From Dictyocoela muelleri (lineage: Eukaryota; Microsporidia), in the NCBI GenBank assembly GCA_016256075.1, contig SDVU01000309.1:1-15488 (forward strand): 15,488 nucleotides of DNA. Reading direction: 5' to 3'. The notes below the pieces were generated by a model. The model saw only the letters and a program-made list of their open reading frames with translations. It ran no database searches and was not told where the DNA came from. Position numbers and translations under genes: made by a program. Below, piece by piece: positions 8,454 through 15,488 of this stretch (its first letter is position 1; each line of letters begins with the position of its first letter).

Positions 8454-9000
8454 TCACAATATAATAAATATTATATTAATCCATTCATTGAAACTTAATA
8501 AACCCTTGTATGTATTTTTTATTTTCTTGTTGAAAACCCGGATTTTTATTTTCTGGTCGAAAAACCGGATTTTTTCCCTCTGGTGAAAAAACCGGACAGT
8601 CAAGTTTAGAATGTCTGTAATTACTATAACATATATTACACAAATTTTATATGGTTTAGTTACTTTTCCAGCTAAGATTTTAGATATCTTGTTTTCTAGA
8701 ATTACTTTCATCTACTACCGCGAAAATTTTAATATCTTTTCATAAAAATTTTAAATCATTAAGGTTTTCTGTTGTAAAATTATAGAAAATGTATCTACGA
8801 GCGGTGGTCTAAGATGGTAACTAGTGTCCTAAAAATAAAAAAATCTTTCATTTTCTGGCACTTCAACTTATTCAGAGAATATTATCTGCCTTGAAGGATT
8901 TAATTAACTTATCACAGAACTCTGTTCTGTTAATAGCCCTTTTTTTCAAACAGTACTCTTCTTTTCTACAACCGAAGATAAAATACTTTGATCAGTTCCA
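8454..9000 (-). pseudogene. Possible second gag-like fragment with a zinc-knuckle-like motif
   Basis: On the minus strand, around 8604-8648, the sequence reads C-x2-C-x5-H-x4-C followed by CP. This is close to the C-x2-C-x4-H-x4-C knuckle of retroelement gag. After it comes a short proline-rich repeat of the type NPVFRPENKNPGFQQ. The sequence upstream (8700-9000) is charged but decayed. It lies outside the gypsy fossil's own gag-protease series, so it may be a piece of another LTR element. The knuckle spacing is non-standard and identification is tentative. The fragment is broken. Confidence 0.35.
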
Positions 9001-9215
9001 TTTTTTTATAGACATATATGTTTTTCTACTACAGAGTTTATATCGAAATTTACATTGCATCTACATAGTTAACAATGTAGTGTGTTTTCCTTAATATAGA
9101 TTTAAATTATTTTTGATAGAGCCTAACAAATTTGATAGCCTTCTTTTCATATCTTTGAATCGATCTATTTTAGGGCTATTAAGAATTTTTTTTAAAAAAT
9201 ATTATTTTTTAAAAA

Positions 9216-9293
9216 AGATGCAAAAAATTGGTAAAGATGCAAAAAAATAGTGAAGATGCAAAAAAAAACATAATTAAGATGCAAAAAGATGTA
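9216..9293 (+). repeat. Short irregular tandem repeat (AGATGCAAAAA)
   Basis: AGATGCAAAAA recurs at about 9216, 9235, 9253 and 9277, with a shortened fifth AGATG at 9288, at spacings of 18-24 bp. It is probably slippage-derived and no function is evident. Confidence 0.6.
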
Positions 9294-9497
9294 TAAATAT
9301 AACAATAATCTCCCTAGTTATAATACAAATCTTATAGAGAATCCATTTTCTAATTGCAAGGTATGATATGAAATAAGAAAAGGTTTTTAGTTTATATGAT
9401 AGAAGATTTTGTTTATGAATTATATTTTTAAAAAATATTTATTAGAAAAAGAAACATCCTTGAAATCTATAATGTATATATATAAATATTACAAAAT

Positions 9498-9766
9498 ATA
9501 TGCTGACAACATTCATAGTTGCCAATACGGAAAGTGTCTCCAACCTTGGTCTTTAGAACTTTAGCTCTTAGTAATTCAATAATACTTCACGCCTGAGCTA
9601 CCCAGAAGTATACGCATTTTTCTGTTTATCTATCAATTAGCAATATACTGGTAATTAATAAATTTTCATAATTTTTCACTATTATTTGGCCGAGAAGCAT
9701 CTCCACACTCATCCCAACACCTAAGAAAATCCGCTTCATTGTCATATTAGACCAAGTTGAAATTTA
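9498..9766 (-). mobile_element. tRNA-derived SINE, partial copy (c), head missing
   Basis: In minus orientation the sequence covers the 3' two-thirds of the family. Present are the ATGCTGACAAC end, CCAATACGGAAAGTGTCTCC (for the CCCGGAGAG block), GAGCTACCCAGAAG, CTCATCCCAACACCTAAG and GTCATATTAGACCAAGT. Similarity then stops, so the tRNA head and first third are absent. Loss of the 5' part is what incomplete reverse transcription would give, although later deletion is equally possible. Confidence 0.8.
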
Positions 9767-9900
9767 CCGAGAATTTAAAGCATTGATTAAAATATTATTA
9801 AAAATTAAAATCAATTTTTAGAATTAAATTTTTAAGAATTACATACACCCTCATAATTTTCTTCATGTGTATTTTTAATTTTGATCTTTTAATTATTATT

Positions 9901-10347
9901 ACATGCTGAAAACATCCATAGCTGCCAACCCGGAGAGCTGTCTCCTACCTTGGATCTGCGACCTTTAGTTCTCGGTGTTTCTATAATACGTAACTTCCTA
10001 AGCTACCCAGAAGACCAGCTCTATACGCGATTTTCGTTTTATCAATGACTCAGCAGGATACAGGTTATTATTAGCTTTTCATGAATTTTTATTTTTCACT
10101 ACTTTTGCCGAGATACGTCGCCGCACTCATCCTCACACCTAAGAGAGTCCCTTCTGCTTCAATGTCATATTAGACAAGTCTTAATCAGCTATACCACACT
10201 GGAACAGCTGTATATTATTCTATATTTCTATAGTTTTTGACCGCTTAATGTCATTCCCTCATTATTTATTATAGTCCCGTCAGCGGGATTCAAACCACGA
10301 TACTTAAATTTCACATTCAAAAGTGTTAACCACTGAGCTATTTGGCC
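9901..10347 (-). mobile_element. tRNA-derived SINE, well-preserved copy (d)
   Basis: This is a full-length inverted copy of the family. The 3' end ACATGCTG is at 9901 and the tRNA head ends at 10347. The head reads, in minus orientation, GGCCAAATAGCTCAGTGGTTAACAC (A box) and GTGGTTTGAATCCCG (B box). It differs from copy (b) at only about one base in ten, by eye. It lies about 360 bp upstream of the deacetylase-like gene, in antisense orientation to it. With copy (b) it forms a widely spaced inverted pair bracketing the gypsy fossil. Confidence 0.87.
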
Positions 10348-10710
10348 AAGTAAAAAGATTAATTTTCAATTTATCATCAAACTTCAAATGATTTTACACA
10401 TTTCAAAGAAAACAAGGTGATTATAATTGAAATTTAAAGAATTTATATGAAGTAAACAATTTGAATTATCCCTTTTTCGTACTATTTATTAAAAGATGCA
10501 TACATAATTAAAAGATTTAGAATTTAAAAGGTATTGTAATAAATTGATTAATGAAAGAATTATAATCTTATTAAAAATAAAATTTACGAACACACAGTGA
10601 AACTTTTAAATATCAACCAAACACACAATCTTTGCTTAATTATTTTAAATATGAATTTATGAGATGTAATATTCTAAAATCAATTCTAGAAGATCTAAAA
10701 GGGCAATTAC

Positions 10711-10718
10711 TATAAATA
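10711..10718 (+). promoter_or_regulatory. TATA-like box of the deacetylase-like gene
   Basis: TATAAATA sits only four bases before the first ATG (10722), and a second TATAAATAAA occurs at 10751. A TATA box this close to ATG 10722 would normally direct initiation downstream of it, which favours the internal ATG at 10779. A GGGC patch at 10701-10704 and CCC directly before ATG 10779 recall the C/G-rich motifs described near microsporidian start codons. Confidence 0.4.
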
Positions 10719-10721
10719 GAA

Positions 10722-11534
10722 ATGAATGATATTTCTTATAATTTCTCAAATATAAATAAAAAAAACATCACAAGACCCATGTTACTGAGCATTCTCTTTT
10801 CTCTCTGCTCACTACCAACAAAATGTACAAAGGCGGGAACAATTGCTATAACATTTGATGATGGACCTACAGAATATGGAACACCGGAAATATTTGACAT
10901 CTGTAATGACTTGGGTGTTCTTGTTTCATTCCATTTTGTCACCACCAGCATTAGCAGAGACGCAATAGCATCAATTATGAGACAGGCATCAGATAATGGT
11001 CATCAAGTTGGTTTAAGAGTCAATCCACAGCGGGACTATGACACAATGAGTAGTGATGAAATCAAGACGGACATAAATAATCAGTTATCCGTCCTTAGTG
11101 ATGAAATTTCTAAAAAAGTAAAATTTGCAAGAGCACCAGTTTGCGATGGAACGGCAAATCAAGATATTTACAGTGCTTTAACTGAGGATGATGTTATACA
11201 GACTAGTTACAATTTCTGTATTTATGATGAAGTCAGCAACCCACAAGAAATTACTAAAAAACTTGATAAACTCTTTTTATCAAGTAATGTGTCACGGGAT
11301 TCCTTCATATTCTTGTTACATGATGCCAGAGAAGAAGATTTTCCAACTTTAAGAAAAATTGTGGAAATAGGAAAATCATACGGATATAAATTCGTAACAC
11401 TTGATGAATGTCTTGATGGATATAAGCCTGGTGACACTTTGATTACATCAGGATCTAGTAATTTGAAAAATTCAAGCCATTGTAAGAGAAATAATATTCT
11501 ACCACTGTGTATGTTGCTTATGTTGTTGATGTAA
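10722..11534 (+). CDS. Polysaccharide (chitin) deacetylase-like secreted protein, NodB/CE4 fold, probably inactive
   Basis: A 270-residue CE4/NodB-domain protein. CE4 enzymes remove acetyl groups from chitin in a metal-dependent reaction. Residues 20-35 form a hydrophobic signal segment. TFDDGP (44-49) is motif 1, the base and metal Asp pair. GHQVGLRVNPQRD (93-105) occupies motif 2, but the two metal-binding His are replaced (Arg99, Gln103). RAPVC (137-141) stands for the RPPYG loop, and FLLHD (197-201) is motif 5. GYKFVTLDECLD (221-232) closes the domain. A polar linker and a hydrophobic tail (259-270) resemble a GPI-anchor signal. Loss of the His pair suggests the protein is not an active esterase. 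The Encephalitozoon cuniculi relative ECU11_0510, at the plasma membrane-endospore boundary, was reported to lack deacetylase activity, so a structural or surface role in the spore wall is plausible (inference). The start is uncertain: Met20 (10779) gives a leader beginning MLLSILFSL, is preceded by CCC and lies after the TATA box. Confidence 0.9.
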   Translation: MNDISYNFSNINKKNITRPMLLSILFSLCSLPTKCTKAGTIAITFDDGPTEYGTPEIFDICNDLGVLVSFHFVTTSISRDAIASIMRQASDNGHQVGLRVNPQRDYDTMSSDEIKTDINNQLSVLSDEISKKVKFARAPVCDGTANQDIYSALTEDDVIQTSYNFCIYDEVSNPQEITKKLDKLFLSSNVSRDSFIFLLHDAREEDFPTLRKIVEIGKSYGYKFVTLDECLDGYKPGDTLITSGSSNLKNSSHCKRNNILPLCMLLMLLM

Positions 11535-11539
11535 ATAAA
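11534..11539 (+). promoter_or_regulatory. Poly(A) signal overlapping the stop codon
   Basis: AATAAA begins on the last base of the TAA stop (11532-11534). Polyadenylation signals at or on the stop codon, giving very short 3' UTRs, are typical of compact microsporidian genes. The surroundings are A-rich, so chance is not excluded. Confidence 0.45.
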
Positions 11540-12147
11540 AAAGTGAGATGATTTTTTTAAAAATTTATTTTTCTATAAAAGGGAATTTTTATGAGAAACT
11601 TAAAAAAAATTATGAAACTAAAATTATGTTAATTTTGAAGGTGTTGCAAACTTTTTTAAATGAAGTATATTAAACTTATCGTAAATTTCAATTTAAACCC
11701 TTTAATTTCATTAAAATGCATTTTTTTATATTAAGAATTGCGTTAATTTCATGAAAAATGAGGGTTATATACTTTAATTGCTTTATTGATATATAGCATT
11801 AAAGAGATTATAAGTGAATACAGTAAATAAGTGCTAGTGATTGATAATAACGAACTGATTTTATATAAATTTTTAATTAATATCATTACCTTTGTTAATA
11901 TGTCTTTTTATTAAAGGTCAATAATGACGGTTAAATTGTTTCTAAAATATTTATTAGTTTGCATTTTTCATATTCAATTTAAATATATTTTTGCTACTTT
12001 TAATAAATATCCTTATTATTTATTATACTTTTAATCAAATTAGCATCATGAATCGTATTCTCAGGTTACATGAAACATTTTTGACAGAGTATATGTTAAG
12101 AATATGAAAAATAGTATTTATAGAAAATATTGAATTCTTTATATATA
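11540..12147. other. Gene-free A+T-rich intergenic stretch
   Basis: No open frame, repeat family or RNA motif was recognised on either strand between the deacetylase-like gene and the next SINE fragment. Confidence 0.45.
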
Positions 12148-12322
12148 TTACATGTTTAAAATATCCATACATCTAGAGATGAAAACTTCTTCCGATTTTG
12201 TAATTTATAAATTTGTTCATGTTCTTAAAATTATATATAGCCTTGAATCTTAAACTACAGCTGTATACGCGATTTTCGTTTTATCAATGACTTAGCACAA
12301 TTACCAATAATTATTAGCTTTT
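12148..12322 (-). mobile_element. tRNA-derived SINE, 3' fragment (e)
   Basis: In minus orientation the fragment begins at the family's 3' end (ATTACATG, then AATATCCATA). It is strongly diverged over the first 100 bp. It then contains CAGCTGTATACGCGATTTTC and GTTTTATCAATGACT, matching copies (b) and (d) almost perfectly, followed by ATTATTAGCTTTT. The contrast between an eroded end and a near-perfect core is noteworthy. The rest of the SINE is missing. Confidence 0.75.
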
Positions 12323-12405
12323 TGGGTTCAAATATTGTTTTAACATGATATTCCACCGTAATCTAAACAATTTAGGTACCTTTTCAAAAAGTATTATGTT
12401 AAATG

Positions 12406-12839
12406 TTGGCAATCTTTATAATTGACTACTCAGAGAGTTGTTTTCAACCTGGTATTTAGATTTAGTTCTTAATGTTCATTTTATATTTCAAAACCAATAA
12501 ATATAATGGCTCGGCTGTAAACTCGATTTTTGTTTAATTAATGACTCATCAGGATACAGAGATTTTTATGTTTTTTTTTCTTATTTTTTTAGTTTCACTA
12601 CTTTTTTGCCGAGATCTGTCTACACGCTCATTCACGCCTATTCCAAAACGTTAAAATATTCCTTCTAATTCATTATAAAATAATTGGTCTTAATGAGTGA
12701 CTATATAATACTGGAATAACTGTATATTATCAATATATTATTGACTGATTCATGTCATTTTCCGATTATTTAATAAAGTAAATCCAAAATATTCTGCACT
12801 ATGATACTTAAATTTTACATTCAAGAGTGTTAACCACTG
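12406..12839 (-). mobile_element. tRNA-derived SINE, old near-complete copy (f)
   Basis: In minus orientation most landmarks can be followed in order. They include CTCAGAGAGTTG for the CCGGAGAG block, AATGACTCATCAGGATACAG, TTGCCGAGATC, TGGTCTTAAT, ACTGGAATAACTG, then ATGATACTTAAATTTTACAT and AAGAGTGTTAACCACTGG of the head. The outermost head bases are missing at 12839. It is much more diverged than copies (b) and (d), so it is an old insertion. It lies 84 bp from fragment (e), and the two may be independent insertions. Confidence 0.75.
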
Positions 12840-12887
12840 GAAAATATACAATTAAAGCAATTTTAATTATTGATAATTTCAAAAAAT

Positions 12888-13055
12888 ATTCTTTATATTA
12901 ATTTTTTTATTATAATTTATATTCTTTATATTAATTTATTTATTATAATTTATATTCTTTATATTAATTTATTTATTATAATTTATATTCTTTATGTATA
13001 TTCTTTATTTAATTTATATTATTTATGTATATTCTTTATATTTATTTTTTATTAT
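12888..13055 (+). repeat. 33-bp A/T tandem repeat
   Basis: Units starting ATTCTTTATATTAATTT begin at 12888, 12921, 12954 and, degenerate, at 12987. The period is 33 bp. Because 33 is a multiple of three, the array gives a plus-strand open frame (12870-13145) of repeated ILYINLFIIIY units. This is a by-product of the repeat, not evidence for a protein. Confidence 0.85.
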
Positions 13056-13110
13056 AATTTATACTTTTTTCTTTTCAAATTAATAACAACTTATTTTCAA
13101 CTTATAATAA

Positions 13111-13389
13111 TTATTTATTTATTAAATTTGATAATTCTCTCTTAATCTCTTCAAAGGATTCATTCAATTGACTCTTTTCATCTTCAATAAGCTTCACTTC
13201 GTCAACAAGTAATTCTATTTTTTGGCAAATTTCATTATTACTTTCATTGATTTCATCGGTGACCATTTGTATGTACACCTGAACATTTTTGTAAAGGTTC
13301 TTTAAATGATCTAATTAGAGAATCTTACGATTAATTTTTTCTTGCCTTTCAAAAAGAATTTTCTGGAGATCATCGATTTTGTTTTCCAT
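13111..13389 (-). pseudogene. Small coiled-coil protein, reading frame with one in-frame stop
   Basis: From ATG at 13389 the minus strand reads MENKIDDLQKILFERQEKIN and continues in one frame to a TAA at 13111-13113 (93 codons). The only interruption is a TAA at 13315-13317. After it the frame reads on as NLYKNVQVYIQMVTDEINES and ends in EEIKRELSNLINK. The composition (Glu, Lys, Asn, Ile, Leu in heptad-like spacing) is that of a coiled coil, and unlike the surrounding low-complexity DNA. An internal Met, in QMVTDEI, could start a product of about 51 residues. No family was recognised. It could be a recently decayed host gene, a gene with a sequencing error, or a short real protein. It lies between two A/T tandem arrays. 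Confidence 0.5.
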
Positions 13390-13540
13390 CTGTGCATAAA
13401 GTCATTTTTTTATTAATAAAAGAAATTATAAAAAAGACAAATTAAACGTTAAGAATCAGTTCAGTTAGACTTTAAAAATTAATAATATCTTTTTATATTT
13501 ATAATAATAATGCCTTTTAATATTTATAATCTTTATAATT

Positions 13541-13606
13541 AGAATAATACTTTTTAATCTTTAGAATAATACTTTTTAATCTTTATAATAATACTTTTTA
13601 ATCTTT
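13541..13606 (+). repeat. 22-bp tandem repeat, three units
   Basis: AATAATACTTTTTAATCTTT recurs with a 22-bp period at 13541, 13563 and 13585, nearly identical. A degenerate relative (AATGCCTTTTAATATTTAT) lies just upstream. Confidence 0.8.
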
Positions 13607-13660
13607 ATAATTATAATTTTTTAATATTTTAACAAAATAATTGTTATAATATAATAACTG

Positions 13661-13810
13661 TTGCATTTTATTCTTCCATTAACAAATTAAAAAGAAAAAT
13701 TTAATTAAAAAATTTTTTTTTATTAATGATTTTTATTAGGCGACGTTGCATTTTATTCTTCCACCACTTTAATTTGTTAATGATTTTTGGGACACATTTT
13801 ATTCTTCCAC
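13661..13810 (+). repeat. Three spaced copies of a short motif beside the foldback element
   Basis: GCATTTTATTCTTCCA occurs at 13661-13678 and again at 13746-13763, with ACATTTTATTCTTCCAC at 13794-13810. Related flanking words are TTAATGATTTTT and TTAGGCGACG. The last copy ends 15 bp before the foldback terminus. They may be remains of tandemly duplicated flanking sequence. Confidence 0.55.
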
Positions 13811-13935
13811 TAATACCTTTAATTATATAGGCGGAATAATAAAAACACCTGATTAATTAATTCAAATATATAATTTTTAATTCATGCTCTTATCCTAGAT
13901 TTCAAAAGTGTGTTTTACAGGGTTTTTTTCAGAGT

Positions 13936-13949
13936 TTTATATCCGTTTA
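13936..13949 (+). repeat. Target-site duplication, left copy (14 bp)
   Basis: TTTATATCCGTTTA here is repeated exactly at 14112-14125. The two copies directly flank the retroposed insert at 13950-14111. Joining them restores continuous foldback-arm sequence. Confidence 0.85.
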
Positions 13950-14111
13950 AATAAATAAATAAATAAAACTATGTTTATTGAAAGTTTTCATAATATACCA
14001 CATATACTCCGCTAAGCACAACAATACAACAACCAGATCGTCCCCACGATATAACCATCTCTAAACCCGGCGAGTTGTCGCCAACCTTGGACCAAGACCT
14101 TTGGTTCTTGG
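13950..14111 (-). mobile_element. Retroposed 5'-truncated SINE relative with ATTT tail (copy g)
   Basis: Read on the minus strand, the insert starts CCAAGAACCAAAGGTC, runs through CCAAGGTTGGCGACAACTCG and CCGGGTTTAGAGATGG, and finishes in a (TTTA)n tail after CAATAAACATAG. The first 70 bases align with the 3' part of the SINE family (ACTAAAGGTC, CCAAGGTAGGAGACAGCTCT, CCGGGTTGGCAGCTATGG). The last 90 are specific to this subfamily. 5' truncation, a short repeated tail at the 3' end and a perfect 14-bp direct duplication on both sides are hallmarks of LINE-type target-primed insertion. It sits in the left arm of the foldback element and is younger than it. Confidence 0.8.
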
Positions 14112-14125
14112 TTTATATCCGTTTA
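14112..14125 (+). repeat. Target-site duplication, right copy (14 bp)
   Basis: An exact repeat of 13936-13949 (TTTATATCCGTTTA), immediately right of the retroposed insert. Confidence 0.85.
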
Positions 14126-14282
14126 TCAAACTTATAGACCCATTTTTTCAAAGTTATAGGGTTATTTATTCTAAAGTTATAGATCCATTTCTTTCAGACT
14201 TATAGACACATTTTTACAGAGTTATAAAAAAAAATTGCCGGAGTTATAGATGATGCGGACAAATCGCATCAATTAATTTTTT

Positions 14283-14600
14283 TACCCCTATTTTAACCCT
14301 TATTTTTTAACCTCTATTTTAACCCGTATTTTTTTAACTAAAGATTTCCATACTTTTAAACCTTTATTTTTTAGCATTTATTTTTTAGCCCTTTCTTTCA
14401 ACCCTTATTTTTCAACCCATATTTTCGAACCCATATTTTTTACCTATATATTTGACCTTATTTTTGAACCAATATTTTTTAACCCTTATTTTTAGCTCTT
14501 ATTTGTTAGCCCTTATTTGTTAGCCCTTATGTTTTAATCATTATTTTTAACCATTATTTTTTAATCCTTGTTTTTAACCCTATTTTTTAACCTTTGTTGA
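14283..14600 (+). repeat. Tandem AACCCTTATTTTT-type array, left half of foldback core
   Basis: About 20 imperfect units of 12-15 bp with the consensus AACCCTTATTTTT, including variants AGCCCTTATTTGTT and AACCCATATTTTT. They all read in one direction up to the centre of symmetry near 14600. Confidence 0.8.
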
Positions 14601-15072
14601 AAAATAAGGGTTGAGAAATAAGGGTTGAAAAATAAGGGTCATAACTAAGGACTAACAAATGAGGGCTAACAAATAAGGGCTAAAAATATGGGTAAAAAAT
14701 AAGCGCTGAAAAATAAGGGCTAGAAAATATAGGCTAAAAAAATATATCTAAAAGAAGAGTTAAAATAGCGTTTAAAATACTTTTAACATAGCGGTTAAAA
14801 TAGCGGTTAAATAAGGGTCAAAATAAGGGTTAAAAATGGATTTAAAATAAGGGTTGAAATAGGGGCTAAAATAGGGGTAAAAAGGGGGTTAAATAGGGGT
14901 TTAATAGGGGTTAAAACATGGGTTAAAACATGGGTTAAAACATATTTTAAATCATGGGTTAAAATATGGGTTAAAATATGGGTTAAAATATGGGCTAAAA
15001 TATGGGTTAAAATATGGGTTAAAATATGGGTTAAAATATGGGTTAAAATATGGGTTAAAATATGGGTTAAAA
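14601..15072 (-). repeat. Tandem array in opposite orientation, right half of foldback core
   Basis: The same unit in reverse complement (GGGTTGAAAAATAA, GGGCTAAAAATAT, GGGTTAAAATAT). It becomes a very regular 12-bp ATGGGTTAAAAT array at about 14918-15072. The regularity there creates a minus-strand open frame of repeated THIL units (14807-15103), which is a repeat artefact. The more homogeneous outer part suggests recent unit duplication. Confidence 0.85.
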
Positions 15073-15384
15073 TAATTAATCGATGCGAATTTTCGCGGAT
15101 CATCTATAACTTTTTAAAATGTATCTATAACTCTGTAAAAATGTGTCTATAATTCTGAAAGAAATGGGTCTATAAGTTTGAAAGAAATGTGCCTATAATT
15201 CTGAAAGAAATGACTCTATAACTTCGAAATAATGGGTCTATAAGTTTGAAAAAATGGGTCTATATGAGTTTGAAAAACCCTGTAAAATACACTTTTGAAG
15301 TCTAGTAAAAGAGCGTGATGTATAAAATTATTATGTGCATTAATTAATTAATCAGGTGTTTTTATTATTCCGCCTATATATTAT

Positions 15385-15488
15385 ATTACATGCTGACAAC
15401 ATCCATAGCTCCCAACCCGGAGAGTTGTCTCCAACCATAGTCTTATGACCTTTGGTTCCTGGTGTTCCAATAATACGTCACTTCCTAA
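15385..15488 (-). mobile_element. tRNA-derived SINE, copy (h), continuing beyond the window
   Basis: In minus orientation the family 3' end (ACATGCTGACAACATCCATA) is at about 15385. It is followed by CCCGGAGAGTTGTCTCC, ACCTTTGGTTCCTGG and AATACGTCACTTCCTAA, running off the window edge. It is as well preserved as copies (b) and (d). It starts within about 6 bp of the foldback's right terminus. Confidence 0.85.

Larger units (their letters stand above)
13825..15379. mobile_element. Large foldback element (inverted-repeat element built of tandem repeats)
   Basis: The two halves are inverted copies in layers. The outer termini are ATATAGGCGGAATAATAAAA at 13825 and its reverse complement ending at 15379. 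They are followed by ACACCTGATTAATTAATT and by TTTCAAAAGTGTGTTTTACAG against 15280-15300 in reverse. Next come 22-bp units of the type TTATAGACCCATTTCTTTCA (left about 14127-14247, right about 15105-15275). A small stem GATGCGG..CGCATC lies at 14250-14270 and its inverse at 15078-15100. The core is AACCCTTATTTTT-type units that flip orientation near 14600. No transposase is encoded. The layout resembles FB/foldback elements, which pair long terminal inverted repeats made of short tandem units. A nested insert lies at 13950-14111. Confidence 0.8.

Noticed and set aside
8891-9094. 67-residue plus-strand open frame
   Set aside because: It has no recognisable motif, aromatic-rich A/T-driven composition, and lies opposite a decayed gag-like fragment. 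It looks like a shadow frame.
10736-11437. Two 71-residue minus-strand open frames (10736-10951, 11222-11437)
   Set aside because: Both are antisense shadows of the deacetylase-like gene.
12870-13145. 91-residue open frame rich in ILYINLFIIIY repeats
   Set aside because: It is produced by a 33-bp A/T tandem array whose period is a multiple of three. It has no membrane-protein architecture beyond the repeat and low-complexity base content.
13661-13810. CRISPR-like array of spaced short repeats
   Set aside because: There are only three imperfect copies at unequal spacing (85 and 48 bp), and the context is eukaryotic.
14283-15072. Telomeric repeat tract
   Set aside because: GGGTTA-like words occur, but the unit is 12-13 bp, variable, flips orientation at a centre and is enclosed by inverted repeats. 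It is a foldback core, not a telomere.
14807-15103. 98-residue minus-strand open frame of THIL repeats
   Set aside because: It is the translation of the 12-bp ATGGGTTAAAAT array in the foldback element, whose period is divisible by three.

Overview
The window is strongly A+T-rich eukaryotic DNA that is mostly repeats and decayed mobile elements around one clearly intact gene. That gene, at 10722-11534 (+), is a secreted polysaccharide/chitin-deacetylase-like protein with a likely GPI anchor and a degenerate active site. Together with a Merlin (IS1016/ISXO2-like) transposase relic, a Ty3/gypsy fossil and very compact gene ends, it points to a microsporidian with a large repeat-rich genome (Hamiltosporidium- or Edhazardia-like). 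The genus is inference.

Layout. 1-2397 holds a 62-bp-stem hairpin, terminal-repeat fragments, a dispersed repeat pair (679-792, 1809-1926) and an old SINE copy (842-1200), with no gene. 2398-3015 is a non-coding element with terminal inverted repeats (MITE-like). It is followed by a Merlin transposase pseudogene (3103-3934). 4972-5426 is a well-kept copy of a roughly 450-bp tRNA-derived SINE whose 3' end lies inside the pol region of a minus-strand Ty3/gypsy fossil (5427 to about 8156). A weaker gag-like fragment lies at about 8454-9000 (-). More SINE copies lie at 9498-9766, 9901-10347, 12148-12322, 12406-12839 and 15385-15488, all inverted. Between them sit the deacetylase-like gene and, at 13111-13389 (-), a small coiled-coil reading frame with one in-frame stop.

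13825-15379 is a large foldback element. It has about 95-bp outer inverted repeats, then 22-bp tandem repeats, then 12-13-bp repeats that flip orientation at the centre. Inside its left arm is a 162-bp retroposed insert with a 14-bp target-site duplication and an ATTT-type tail. It is a truncated relative of the SINE, and is the best evidence here that the family moves by LINE-type retroposition.

How the parts relate: the window does not encode a pathway. It is a record of nested insertions (SINE into gypsy, retroposed fragment into foldback, MITE next to Merlin) around a single spore-coat or endospore type gene. The most novel items are the tRNA-derived SINE family, the foldback element and the retroposition scar. 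All comparisons were made by eye.
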